Shown: positions 9,267 to 18,377, counted from the first letter of the stretch. The stretch: DNA of 64,000 bases from G020354785 sp964521285 (GCA_964521285.1 CAZFQS010000007.1:99828-163827), one strand, 5' to 3'. Notes: generated by a model not told the origin, from the letters alone. Numbers and translations: made by a program.

Positions 9267-10369
9267 TCAGGAATCTTGTTAACATGAATCCTAATACCAA
9301 TAACTAAAATATCATCTACCTGATCAAGGCCCCCCTTCCAGTTCAGGATACTTTTTTCAAGGTACTCATGTTGTTTTGCCATTGGTAATTGATGTATTGC
9401 CAGAAGAAGATGCCGGAATCTTCGATATTTGTACTTTTTACCTTCAGGACCGCCAAACTGGTCAGCATAACCGTCAGAAAATATGTAAATTATATCCCCG
9501 TCCTTTAAAGGGATTTCATGATTTTTAAAACCATTTGTTTTATATTCATCCGGTCTTTCGAGACCTACTGAAAATCTGTCTCCTTTATATTCATATATAT
9601 TATTATCCCTGATTAAATACATAGGATTAAAGGCTCCTGCATATTCAAGTTTCATATTCTTATTATCGAATGAACAAAAAGCCAAATCCATCCCGTCTCT
9701 GAAAGAAATAATTTCCTGTTCATGAAAAATTTTCTGAAAGGCTTTATTAAGGCTGGTTAATATCTGAGAAGGCTGTTTTATCCCCTCAATGCTTGTAATA
9801 TGCCGGAATAGTTCAACTCCGATGATTGACATAAAAGCACCCGGGACACCGTGTCCTGTACAATCAACAGCAGCTACAAATGTTCTGTCTCCGACTTTGC
9901 TTAACCAGTAGAAATCACCACTGACAATATCTTTGGGTATATGCAGGACAAAAGAATCGGGGAAAACGGAGTTAAATAATTTATCAGGAGGCATTAATGC
10001 TGATTGAATTCGCTTTGCATAAATTATACTATCCGTAATATTCTTGTTTTTTATTATGAGTTCTTCTTTTTGTTCCATTATCTGTTTTGCAATAAGCTCT
10101 CTTTGTTTGTTTTCTCTCCTTATTTTAACCAGGTATATTAGCAATAATGCTATAATTAAAGTTATAATGATTATATATAACAGCGTTACCTTATTTGTTC
10201 CAATACCTGACAATCCGTTGTTATTCAACAATAAATAATTGACATTGTGGCTTGACAGCCCATCTGCTGTTGTGTAATAATCTGTCTTGCTATATGCTGG
10301 AGAAATGCCGATTTTTAAACAAAAAATCAAACACAGAAATATTTTGTATTTAAGATATAGGATCGACAA
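9263..10369 (-). CDS. Membrane-anchored SpoIIE-type PP2C protein phosphatase with a remnant periplasmic propeller blade
   Basis: The protein has 368 residues. The first codon is TTG; an in-frame stop lies four codons upstream and the first internal ATG is at residue 98. Residues 1-27 look like a signal peptide. Residues 31-60 (YTTADGLSSHNVNYLLL and NNGLSGIGTNK) read as one two-component-regulator propeller (Reg_prop) unit. A membrane helix follows (63-81), then a short coiled coil and a SpoIIE phosphatase domain (about 118-363) with metal-site Asp in SGDFYW, DCTGHGVPGAF and FSDGYADQ. Such proteins usually dephosphorylate anti-sigma-factor antagonists or similar partners. The convergent hybrid kinase suggests a regulatory neighbourhood, but no direct link is shown. 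Confidence 0.85.
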   Translation of the reverse strand: MSILYLKYKIFLCLIFCLKIGISPAYSKTDYYTTADGLSSHNVNYLLLNNNGLSGIGTNKVTLLYIIIITLIIALLLIYLVKIRRENKQRELIAKQIMEQKEELIIKNKNITDSIIYAKRIQSALMPPDKLFNSVFPDSFVLHIPKDIVSGDFYWLSKVGDRTFVAAVDCTGHGVPGAFMSIIGVELFRHITSIEGIKQPSQILTSLNKAFQKIFHEQEIISFRDGMDLAFCSFDNKNMKLEYAGAFNPMYLIRDNNIYEYKGDRFSVGLERPDEYKTNGFKNHEIPLKDGDIIYIFSDGYADQFGGPEGKKYKYRRFRHLLLAIHQLPMAKQHEYLEKSILNWKGGLDQVDDILVIGIRIHVNKIPD

Positions 10370-10483
10370 GTTTAAACCTGCTTATATTATTCTCTATATC
10401 TAATTTAGTTAACTAAATAATAAGAAACAATTTTTTATAATTATTTAGATAATAAAATAATATATAATACAGGAAGGTGTTTA

Positions 10484-11296
10484 TTAATAAAACATATTAA
10501 GAGTTTCGGGTGCTAAATCATTTATATCCAAAACAACAAAGAAATCTATTGTTTTAAAGGCTCTATCAATAGCAGGCGGTCCGCATACCTTTGCGCCGTA
10601 TCTGAGGTACATATCCATTAAGGAAGGCATATCTACTTTATTTTTATAAGGGACTTTCAGGTCATCAGAATAACATTCCAGTCCGCTTACAGGAACAGTA
10701 GAAATTTTACAGTGTACATAGTTATTGCGTTCAAGATAATTCATAAATGTTTTACCTACAGCAGGATCCTGACTGCTTATTGAGCAGCAACCAAAAAGAT
10801 ATCGTTTTTGTGTATAGAAGATATACTGTGCAATACCTTTCCATAAGAGGAATAATGCCCTGGTGTTTCTATGTTCTTTATCAATACATGCCCGTCCCAC
10901 TTCTACTGATTTTCGTATTACCTTTCTTCCCAGTTTATTTAAGTTAAATTCGCCTGATGAATAAAAGCCAATGCCTTTTCTTGCCATTTCAAGTGTCTGT
11001 AAGCGGTAAGTCCCTACAATTTTATTTGTTGCTTTGTCAATTATCAGTAAATGATGACACTGGCGGTCAAAATCATCCTCATCGCGCAAAGTTGAAAATG
11101 ATGTATCCAATCCTTCTTTCAACTCGAGATTAAATACTTCAAAACGTAATTTTAATACTTCATCAACTTCAATGGGATTTTCTGCAAGTTTGACAATATA
11201 TTTTTTATCTGAGAAGTTAATAATGTTCCTGGTTGCCAAATTATATTCAGGGATTATTTCTTTCTGAGGAAGAATGTTACCTAATCTTATTTGCAT
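10484..11296 (-). CDS. GNAT-fold N-acyltransferase, OlsB/GlsB (hemolysin-like) type
   Basis: The protein has 270 residues, starts at an ATG and has no signal peptide. It matches the Acetyltransf_5 / ornithine-lipid-type N-acyltransferase pattern: LRFEVFNLELKEG near residue 50, then DEDDFDRQCHHLLIID, IVGTYRLQ, KSVEVGRACID and GCCSISSQDP. Members make lyso-aminolipids by transferring a 3-hydroxyacyl chain to an amino acid (glycine in Bacteroides GlsB, ornithine in OlsB). I infer a similar role in aminolipid synthesis at the inner face of the membrane. No O-acyltransferase partner (GlsA/OlsA) lies next to it, which leaves the lipid product open. Confidence 0.75.
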   Translation of the reverse strand: MQIRLGNILPQKEIIPEYNLATRNIINFSDKKYIVKLAENPIEVDEVLKLRFEVFNLELKEGLDTSFSTLRDEDDFDRQCHHLLIIDKATNKIVGTYRLQTLEMARKGIGFYSSGEFNLNKLGRKVIRKSVEVGRACIDKEHRNTRALFLLWKGIAQYIFYTQKRYLFGCCSISSQDPAVGKTFMNYLERNNYVHCKISTVPVSGLECYSDDLKVPYKNKVDMPSLMDMYLRYGAKVCGPPAIDRAFKTIDFFVVLDINDLAPETLNMFY

Positions 11297-11810
11297 AATT
11301 TCCTGTTTAGGTAAATTAGGAAAACAGTAATAAAAAAATCTTAAAAAAACTTACTGTTTTCGAATTTAATAAATATTTATTTAAATGCGGAATAATTTAT
11401 TTTTTAATTGAGCTATATAAGGCTAACTTGTTTTTTTATAGAAAGATAGAATAACAGTATTATTAGCCAAAGTCTTGTTTGCAAATATTAGTAAAACTTT
11501 CGGATGAACAAATGGATAATCATTTAGGTCCCTGATATATTATGCTAATAAAATTGATATAATCAATAATTTATTAACAATTGTTTTACAAGGATTGATA
11601 TACATAGAATCATTGTGTTTCAATACTATCTATTAATATTTTTATTATCAAGAGTATAATTAATGTCAATTATAAATCTTGACATGGTCAATATCTGTAT
11701 TAGTATTTTTATTAATTTTCTTACTAATTTTAGGGTATTAATCGTAAATTATTAATAAGCGATGTCGCGAGATTATTTTAAATTATTATTAATAATATCA
11801 AAATTATACA
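11297..11810. other. 514-bp AT-rich intergenic region without a gene
   Basis: No credible reading frame, tRNA or other RNA gene is visible here. The region is very AT-rich. It contains a perfect small palindrome ATTGAT-ATA-ATCAAT at 11553-11567 and a cluster of TTGAC/GTCAA half-sites at 11663-11691, annotated separately. It separates the divergent acyltransferase and ribokinase genes, so it should hold both promoters, but I cannot place them confidently. Confidence 0.6.
11663..11691. promoter_or_regulatory. Candidate operator: TTGAC/GTCAA inverted repeats upstream of ribokinase
   Basis: ATGTCAA (11663-11669) and TTGACAT (11679-11685) form a perfect 7-bp inverted repeat with a 9-bp spacer. 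The second arm also pairs with GTCAA at 11687-11691 (TTGAC-ATG-GTCAA). Three alternating half-sites within 29 bp suggest a dimeric regulator, about 120 bp before the ribokinase start. The cognate regulator is not in the window. This is pattern evidence only. Confidence 0.3.
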
Positions 11811-11813
11811 TTG

Positions 11814-12731
11814 ATGAATATTACAGTAATTGGAAGTTCTAATACTGATATGATAATTAAAGTTCCCCGGATTCCTAAGCCTGGAGAAACTGTATTGGGC
11901 GGTAAATTCAGCACTGCTCCCGGCGGTAAAGGAGCTAATCAGGCTGTTGCTGCAGCAAGATCAGGAGGCAATGTTACTTTTGTTGCCCGCGTTGGTGATG
12001 ATATATTTGGTGAACAAGCTTTAAAGGGCTTTAAGGAAGATGGTATTAATACTGATTTTATTATAAAAGACAAGGATGCCCCATCAGGAATTGCAGAAAT
12101 ATTTGTGGCTGAGGATGGGGAGAATAGTATAGCTGTTGCTCTGGGCGCAAATTTAAATTTGTCTGTATACGATGTAATTGCTGCTAAGGAAGCAATTTTA
12201 TCATCCGATATTTTACTTATGCAATTGGAGATACCACTGAAAACAGTTCAATATGCTGCAAAATTAGCTTTTGATCACGGAATAAGAGTTATTCTCAATC
12301 CTGCACCAGGCCAACCTTTGCCAATTGAAATATTAAAAACTATATCTATACTTACACCTAATGAAGCAGAAGCTGCAATGTTAACGGGAATCAAAATTGA
12401 AGATGAAGGAGCAGGCGAAGATGCCGGAAGAATATTAATCTCGAAAGGAGTCAATAAAGTAATTATTACCATAGGCAAAAAGGGAGCTCTTATTCTGGAC
12501 AGTAGTGGTTCAGAACTTGTCGGGGGCTTTAAGGTGCATGCTGTTGATACTACTGCCGCAGGGGATATTTTTAATGGAGCACTTGCCGTGGCACTGGCTG
12601 AAAAGAAGAATATCTGGGAAGCTGTAAAATTTGGTAATGCTGCTGCTGCATTATCGGTAACTAAACTTGGGGCCCAGCCATCTGCCCCTAAACGTAAAGA
12701 TATTTTAGAATTCCTTAAAAATAAAACTTAA
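11814..12731 (+). CDS. rbsK: Ribokinase (PfkB family)
   Basis: The protein has 305 residues from the ATG at 11814; a TTG codon directly in front (11811) could extend it by one residue, but the ATG gives the usual ribokinase N-terminus NITVIGSSNTDMI. It shows the sugar-binding PGGKGANQAVAAARSGG signature (near residues 37-53) and the PfkB C-terminal motif DTTAAGDIFNGAL with the catalytic Asp in AAGD. It phosphorylates D-ribose to ribose-5-phosphate in the cytoplasm, feeding the pentose phosphate pathway; a transketolase lies 11 kb downstream. No ribose transporter is adjacent. A deoxyribokinase or another PfkB sugar specificity cannot be excluded. Confidence 0.85.
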   Translation: MNITVIGSSNTDMIIKVPRIPKPGETVLGGKFSTAPGGKGANQAVAAARSGGNVTFVARVGDDIFGEQALKGFKEDGINTDFIIKDKDAPSGIAEIFVAEDGENSIAVALGANLNLSVYDVIAAKEAILSSDILLMQLEIPLKTVQYAAKLAFDHGIRVILNPAPGQPLPIEILKTISILTPNEAEAAMLTGIKIEDEGAGEDAGRILISKGVNKVIITIGKKGALILDSSGSELVGGFKVHAVDTTAAGDIFNGALAVALAEKKNIWEAVKFGNAAAALSVTKLGAQPSAPKRKDILEFLKNKT

Positions 12732-12791
12732 AAAAAGTTTAAAGTTAAAGACTCTTATCAAAATCCGACTTATATAAAATAGATTTTAATT

Positions 12792-13511
12792 TCATTTATT
12801 GTACAGTGCTAATTCAAGTCCGACACAAAATCTGGGTAACTCGGGAAATTGATATTCCTTTTTAAATAAATCTGAAAGACGGTATTCAGCTGATATTGCA
12901 AACCTGTTTATTCCTAAACGTGCCGAAACCCCGTAAAAAAATCTTTTTATATACCAGAGGTTATGGTATTTTGTAATTGCTAATTCAGCTTTATTTTCTT
13001 CATCATTTACCTTATCCTTGGTAAAATGATTTATTGCAAAAGCCCAGTTACCAAATAAGCCAATATCAAGATATTTGCCTATAATATTACCTCTTTTACC
13101 AACATTAAATCTGTTATATAATTCAAGTTCTGCATTGTTGAATCTGATTTTTTCTTTATCATGCAGTAAAGAATTAGGTAATATTTTATCTGCCTCCTGT
13201 TTGATAACATATTTTTTGAAACTGTAACCAGCATTAAATCCGACTGAATAAAATTCAAATATTTTAAATTTATACCTGTATCCAATTTTAATGCATGAAG
13301 ATAAACCATATATTATTTCTGCTCCTTTATCATCTGGATTGCCTGTAAAAAATTCATATCCAAAGTATATATGAGAGAATTTCTGCATATTAGGGCCCTT
13401 TTTATAGGAATAAGCATTATCCTTAACATTTTTTTCCAATAATACTGTCTGAGAGGAAATTTTACTACATACAAATACTATTATTAATAATATTAAAAAT
13501 GTTCTTTTCAT
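12792..13511 (-). CDS. Predicted small outer-membrane beta-barrel protein
   Basis: The protein has 239 residues with a signal peptide (residues 1-20, LILLIIVFVCSKISSQ). The rest is a series of alternating hydrophobic and polar strands rich in aromatic residues (for example IYFGYEFFTG, SSCIKIGYRYKF and YSVGFNAGYSF), ending FCVGLELALYNK, consistent with an 8-10-stranded barrel. No specific family is recognised. It starts 12 bp downstream of the subtilisin-like protease gene on the same strand, so the two probably form an operon. Confidence 0.7.
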   Translation of the reverse strand: MKRTFLILLIIVFVCSKISSQTVLLEKNVKDNAYSYKKGPNMQKFSHIYFGYEFFTGNPDDKGAEIIYGLSSCIKIGYRYKFKIFEFYSVGFNAGYSFKKYVIKQEADKILPNSLLHDKEKIRFNNAELELYNRFNVGKRGNIIGKYLDIGLFGNWAFAINHFTKDKVNDEENKAELAITKYHNLWYIKRFFYGVSARLGINRFAISAEYRLSDLFKKEYQFPELPRFCVGLELALYNK

Positions 13512-13523
13512 TGCTGGTTCTCT

Positions 13524-15122
13524 TTAAAATTTATAAACGCCTGTATATCCTCTAAAGTGGACTCTTAATAATTCATTATTCTTAAATTCCTCAACAGGAA
13601 ATTCTAATACGTCATGCTGAAAAACCTTGATTATTGCATATTTATCCAGAATTTTCCTATTGTTTTCAATGTGATAAAATAATAAATTTTCATTCCCCTT
13701 ATTTTCCAGATCCACCTGGTCATTAATCTTAACTTTTAAAATATTATTAGTCAGATGAAACTGAATGATTTCAATTGAGTCTTTTGATTGTTCTTTAAAA
13801 AAATAGCTTGCCTGGGGTATGCCGTAACCATGAGCATAATCATAGTATGGATATAAATTACCGGACTTTTCAATTTCCGTAAATAGTTCTTTATTAGTTA
13901 ATTCCGGGTTTAGTTGTTTCACACAGGCTGCAAATCCTGATATTAAAGGTGCTGAGAAAGATGTACCCTGCAATTTTAATAGTTTATTTCTTCCTGCAGC
14001 TATTACTTCTCCGAAAGCTGAAACATTTGGTTTCCTTCTTTTATCATAAGTAGGTCCGTAGGAACTGAAATCAATGTGGTAATCGGTATGCGGATTAATA
14101 CCGCCAACAGACAAAACGCTATCAGCATCAGCAGGTGTTCCAAGGAATTCCCAGTTCTTGTTTCCATCATTACCCATAGCATTTACCACCAATATTCCTT
14201 TTGAAGCAGCCAAATTTGCTGCTCTTGCGACAAGACTGGTCTTTCCATCCATGTCAGAAGGAAAGTACCTGTGATATGTATATCCGAGAGAACTGTTAAT
14301 AATATCGGCTCCATTCCTGTCAGCCCATTCAACTGCGGCCAGCCAGTTTTCTTCTTCTGAAAATGGTTCTGAACGTTTTTCTGTTCTTGCAAGTAAAAAT
14401 TCTGCACCTGTGGCCAGACCCATCTTAATAGTATCATATCTGCCGGCAATACACGACAATACCATTGTGCCATGTGAAATCCCCGAATACACATTTTCTC
14501 TTTTCTTAACAAAATCATATGTTTTTATGATTCGTCCTTCGTTTATTATATGTTTAAAAACCGGATGGGTATCAACTTTTGGAAATCCTCCGTCGAATAC
14601 CGCAATTCGTATTCCTTTTCCATCTATGCCGTACTGTTCAAATATCTTCCCCCCAAGTCTTTCAGTCTGTTTAACAAGTAATTCCATTTTTGGTTTTGAT
14701 AAAATAAAATCACTGCTGTATGATGAGGATTTTGATGTCAGGGAAACCGGCATTATATTCTCCACAAAATCCAGTTTGTCGATTGCCCTGATCTCACTTG
14801 CTGAAGCATAAACTGATACTGCATTAAACCATCTGCTTACTGATTTTACGTTTCCGGTAATTTTTTCGATCTGTATTATATAGTCATTTCTAACAGGCAG
14901 GTCGGTAGTATCATGTAAGGGTAAATTAAGTTCCTTCCTGCGCTGGATAGCTTTGGCATCGAAATATTTATAAGGATCAAATTCAACGGTTTTCTTATCG
15001 GTAAAAAATACCCAGTAACTATTTTGAGAAAACAAATCAGCCGGTAAGATAAATAATATATGTATCAAGACAATTATTCTGAAAATCTTTACAAATGTTC
15101 TCCTAAATAAAATTTGCTGCAT
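13524..15122 (-). CDS. Secreted subtilisin-like serine protease (S8 family)
   Basis: The protein has 532 residues. A signal sequence (about 1-32) is followed by a roughly 130-residue inhibitor/propeptide-like region and an S8 catalytic domain with the full triad: Asp177 in AVFDGGF, His217 in ISHGTM and Ser388 in GTSFSAP, with oxyanion Asn318 in MGNDG. The last 110 residues form a beta-rich tail that lacks the NPxxD/YYV-type motifs of a classical type IX sorting domain, so I would not call it a T9SS substrate from sequence. It probably degrades or processes proteins outside the inner membrane. A small barrel gene follows 12 bp downstream. Confidence 0.88.
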   Translation of the reverse strand: MQQILFRRTFVKIFRIIVLIHILFILPADLFSQNSYWVFFTDKKTVEFDPYKYFDAKAIQRRKELNLPLHDTTDLPVRNDYIIQIEKITGNVKSVSRWFNAVSVYASASEIRAIDKLDFVENIMPVSLTSKSSSYSSDFILSKPKMELLVKQTERLGGKIFEQYGIDGKGIRIAVFDGGFPKVDTHPVFKHIINEGRIIKTYDFVKKRENVYSGISHGTMVLSCIAGRYDTIKMGLATGAEFLLARTEKRSEPFSEEENWLAAVEWADRNGADIINSSLGYTYHRYFPSDMDGKTSLVARAANLAASKGILVVNAMGNDGNKNWEFLGTPADADSVLSVGGINPHTDYHIDFSSYGPTYDKRRKPNVSAFGEVIAAGRNKLLKLQGTSFSAPLISGFAACVKQLNPELTNKELFTEIEKSGNLYPYYDYAHGYGIPQASYFFKEQSKDSIEIIQFHLTNNILKVKINDQVDLENKGNENLLFYHIENNRKILDKYAIIKVFQHDVLEFPVEEFKNNELLRVHFRGYTGVYKF

Positions 15123-15334
15123 TTACTTGTATTTATTTAGTATAAAATATCTATTCTTTGGTCAATATAATTTTATTGTTAATGTAATATCCAAAACTTA
15201 TCATCTTTTGTTCCGTATTTGCTCATAGAAGACAACTTAGCAAAATATTTATTTATAGAATTCTCATAATTTTAATTGGTTAGACGGTTTTGCCCAAGTT
15301 GGTTTAGTTAGTAGTTTTGTTTAATTTGTAAATT

Positions 15335-15365
15335 GAAGGCATTTGAACTCAAATGCCTTCTTTTT
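15335..15365. terminator. Hairpin terminator after the phosphatase-superfamily gene
   Basis: A perfect 10-bp stem, GAAGGCATTT / AAATGCCTTC, has a 6-nt loop (15345-15350). A run of five T follows on the plus strand (15361-15365). On the minus strand the hairpin comes immediately after the stop codon at 15364-15366, followed by the weaker tract CAATTT. It probably ends the minus-strand transcript and could work in both directions. Confidence 0.7.
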
Positions 15366-17016
15366 ATTGAGTCAATTCCAAAATTGGATTACCTGTACAA
15401 GCATTGGGATATGTAATATTCAGAAAGGTTGAAATAGTAGGAGCAATATCAATAATATCAACAGGTCTCAGAACAGTGCCCCTTCCTATTTTCCAACCAT
15501 ACCATATCAGTGGTATTCTGGAATCGTATGCATAAGATGAATTATGATTTGATAAGCCATCACCTTTTTCAATCCAGCCTGCCTTAAGGTTTATTATTAC
15601 GTCACCTGATCGTTTTTGATTAAATCCGTTCTGGATTTTTTTAAAAATGCCACTTGTGAAGTCTGTTGTCTGCAAAGTTGTTGATGTAATAGTATTTGCC
15701 ACTCCTGAAAATTGCAGTATAAACTGGGCAGTATAATTCTGGAATTCACTCAAAGGTATTTTAGCATCTTCAATGAGTGTGCGATTTAAATATATTTGCT
15801 GTGAGTGATATGCTTTAATCCAGTCACCCTTACCGTAAACATTGTCCAAAGCACTTTTCAGCAATGATATAGCCCCGTTCTGATTAAAATATCCCGCAGG
15901 AATTTTATGATCAGTCAGATAATCGGGTATGGGTGCTACACCATGGTCCGATGTGAGATATATTAACACATTCTCTTTACCAATATTTGAGTCAATAAAA
16001 CTCAGAAAATGTGCTATCTCTTTATCAAGTCTCAGGAATACATCCTCGATTTCAACCGAATTCGGCCCAAACAGGCTGCCTATATTCTCTGTTGCGGTGA
16101 AAGACACTGTAATTATATCAGTATATTCGTCTTTCCCCAGATTCTCATTTACTATAACTGAAATGGCGAAGTCTTTAACAAGTGAATTTCCAAAAGGTGT
16201 TGATTTAAGAATATTATAATCTGTCTGTCGGTTTTTTGTATTAACAAGCTTAGGCAGGTTATATGGAAATATTGTGCGGCCTTTTATTCCCGTTTCGTAC
16301 TTATTATCATCGGGCAGGCTCTCGGTATATTCATATAAAGGCAGAAGTGTATTCCATTCTCTTTCAAGATAAGTATCCGGAAATCTCTTATTATTAAAAT
16401 CGTTTACCCATGATGGAAGTGAATCGGCATAATATGTGCTTGTGACCCAATTACCGGATTTTGTATCCAACCAGTATGCCATATTTGCGGTATGCCCGCT
16501 GGAAAGTATAGCTGGTGCAGCATCCAGAGAGATTCCAAATACTTTGGATTCTAAGTTATTTGACAGGCGAAGTTCATCAGAGTATGTTGTGCATAATAAA
16601 TTCTTTGGCGAATATTTGCCTGCTTCATTGCTGCAGCCAATAGTATTATATTTATCATCTTCAATGTTTTGTTCAATCTTGTCCTGTAAATTCAGATACC
16701 ATTCCTTTGAAACAATTCCGTGGTTAGCCGGGAGCGTTCCGGTGGCAATTGTTGAATGACCTACTCCTTCCTGCGATAATAAATAATTAAAGCTTGTATT
16801 TTTACAGAATGTACCCCGGGTAATTAGTTTTTTAAAACCGTTTTCTTCAAACTTATTCCAGTAACGGTAGATATAATCATATCTCATCTGGCTGATTACT
16901 ATTCCAATAATTAATCTGGGTTTTTCAGATGGAATGCGGGTATTATTTTGGGCGAAACATAAAGTACTACTTAATAAATTCGCAACTATTACAATCGGCA
17001 GCAGGCGGCATTTCAT
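15364..17016 (-). CDS. Alkaline-phosphatase-superfamily (PafA-like) secreted protein with altered active-site residues
   Basis: The protein has 550 residues with a signal peptide (1-22). The fold motifs of the PafA/type I phosphodiesterase-like group are clear: IGIVISQMRYDYIYRYW (about 37-53), GVGHSTIATGTLPANHGI (84-101), SGHTANMAYW and TSDHGVAPIPDYL (356-367). As I recall the PafA motifs, the first metal ligand Asp is Ser42 here, the nucleophile Thr/Ser is Glu83, Asn is Lys104, the K-D-R specificity motif reads DAA (165-167), and the second-site Asp and His are Glu310 and Ser314. Asp357, His358 and a late His (SNHNSSYAYDSR) remain. It may be a non-catalytic or repurposed periplasmic protein. 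A hairpin terminator follows directly. Confidence 0.8.
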   Translation of the reverse strand: MKCRLLPIVIVANLLSSTLCFAQNNTRIPSEKPRLIIGIVISQMRYDYIYRYWNKFEENGFKKLITRGTFCKNTSFNYLLSQEGVGHSTIATGTLPANHGIVSKEWYLNLQDKIEQNIEDDKYNTIGCSNEAGKYSPKNLLCTTYSDELRLSNNLESKVFGISLDAAPAILSSGHTANMAYWLDTKSGNWVTSTYYADSLPSWVNDFNNKRFPDTYLEREWNTLLPLYEYTESLPDDNKYETGIKGRTIFPYNLPKLVNTKNRQTDYNILKSTPFGNSLVKDFAISVIVNENLGKDEYTDIITVSFTATENIGSLFGPNSVEIEDVFLRLDKEIAHFLSFIDSNIGKENVLIYLTSDHGVAPIPDYLTDHKIPAGYFNQNGAISLLKSALDNVYGKGDWIKAYHSQQIYLNRTLIEDAKIPLSEFQNYTAQFILQFSGVANTITSTTLQTTDFTSGIFKKIQNGFNQKRSGDVIINLKAGWIEKGDGLSNHNSSYAYDSRIPLIWYGWKIGRGTVLRPVDIIDIAPTISTFLNITYPNACTGNPILELTQ

Positions 17017-17279
17017 ATTCGGTATTAAATAACTGTTAATTCTTTAGATTCAATATATTTTCAATACATAAAAATGCTTCAATAGTATAAAACTATATAT
17101 TTTACATTTTAAAAATAAATCTGCTAAGATAGATTTTTTTAAATCTTTTTAACAAAATAAATTATATATGTTGGAATTGGGAAGTTTAAAAATGTTAATA
17201 AAGGTGGTAACCGTACGCGGACTTATGCTAATTACAAAACAGGACTGTTGATATTTGTTGAGAATATTAATCTTTGGTT

Positions 17280-18377
17280 TCAGACATTAAATCTTATATG
17301 CAAAATGTCACCGTCAGCAACTGTGTAATTCTTTCCTTCAATGGACAGCTTACCTTTTTCCCTGCAGGTATGTTCTGAGCCCAAAGTGACAAAATCTTCA
17401 TATTTAATAACCTCAGCCCGTATAAATCCGCGTTCCATATCACTATGTACAATTCCTGCTGCCTGTTGTGCTGTCGAACCTTTCTTTACAGTCCATGCCC
17501 TTATTTCATTCCGGTTCATAGTAAAAAAAGAAATTAAGTTAAGCAGGGAATATGCTGAGCGAATCAAACGATTAACACCTGGTTCACTTAATCCAGCTTC
17601 ATTCAGAAATTCTATTCTGTCTTTTTCTTCTTCAAATTCTGAGATTTCAGCTTCGAGCTGACCTGCGACGATAATAATTTCTGCATTTTGATCTTTAAGG
17701 GCTTCCTTAACCTGATCTACATAATTGTTACCATTTTTTGCGGCATCGTCATTTACATTGCATACATAGATGATTGGTTTGACTGTTAGCAGGAACAAAT
17801 CTTCAATATACTTTTTATCTGATTCGTCAACTTCCAGGCTCCTGATATTCTTAAATGAATCAAGATGGGCTTTTACTTTGTCTAATATTTCAATTCCATG
17901 TATGGAGTCTTTATCTCCTGATTTGGCAACATGTTTAACTTGTTCTGTTTTTTTCTCAACTGATTCCAGATCCTTTAACTGCAACTCAAAATCAATAGTC
18001 TCAATATCTCTTACCGGATCAACTGAACCGTCAATATGTGGTAATTTCTCATCATCAAAGCATCGGAGTACATGTATCAGTGCATCAGTATTTCTGATAT
18101 CTCCAAGGAACTTGTTGCCAACACCTTCACCCTTATTTGATCCTTTTGTTAAACCAGGAATATCTACTATTTCGACTGTTGCCTGTATAATCTTTCCTGC
18201 CGGATGTAGTTTAGCCAGTTCATTTAACCTGGAATCTGGTACATTAATAAAACTTAGATTTGACTTACTGGAACCAAAGGCATAACTTGTAGTTTCCACC
18301 TTGGTATTTGACATGCAGTTAAAAATCGTGGTTTTACCTACATTGGCTACTCCAATAATTCCGCATTTTAATGCCAT
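17280..18377 (-). CDS. ychF: Ribosome-associated ATPase/GTPase YchF (OLA1 family)
   Basis: The protein has 365 residues, full length for the family. The P-loop GVANVGKTT is at 9-17 and the Walker B/G3 region reads IVDIPGLTKG. The guanine-specificity motif NKxD is replaced by NVND in YVCNVNDDA, the family hallmark that shifts preference towards ATP. A central coiled-coil region precedes the C-terminal TGS domain (FTMNRNEIRAWTVKKGSTAQQAAGIVHSDMERGFIRAEV). It is a conserved cytoplasmic P-loop NTPase associated with ribosomes and stress responses. It is divergent from the yhaO-like gene and sits alone on its strand. Confidence 0.97.
   Translation of the reverse strand: MALKCGIIGVANVGKTTIFNCMSNTKVETTSYAFGSSKSNLSFINVPDSRLNELAKLHPAGKIIQATVEIVDIPGLTKGSNKGEGVGNKFLGDIRNTDALIHVLRCFDDEKLPHIDGSVDPVRDIETIDFELQLKDLESVEKKTEQVKHVAKSGDKDSIHGIEILDKVKAHLDSFKNIRSLEVDESDKKYIEDLFLLTVKPIIYVCNVNDDAAKNGNNYVDQVKEALKDQNAEIIIVAGQLEAEISEFEEEKDRIEFLNEAGLSEPGVNRLIRSAYSLLNLISFFTMNRNEIRAWTVKKGSTAQQAAGIVHSDMERGFIRAEVIKYEDFVTLGSEHTCREKGKLSIEGKNYTVADGDILHIRFNV

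Noticed and set aside
11297..11810. Possible replication origin in the AT-rich intergenic stretch
   Set aside because: No cluster of DnaA-box-like 9-mers and no dnaA, dnaN or partition genes nearby.
14410..14811. Long plus-strand frame inside the protease gene
   Set aside because: It is antisense to the conserved catalytic domain and has no recognisable product.
13524..15122. Type IX sorting domain at the end of the subtilisin-like protease
   Set aside because: The last 80 residues lack the YPNP-type and terminal GIYxV motifs seen in the true cargo of this window.
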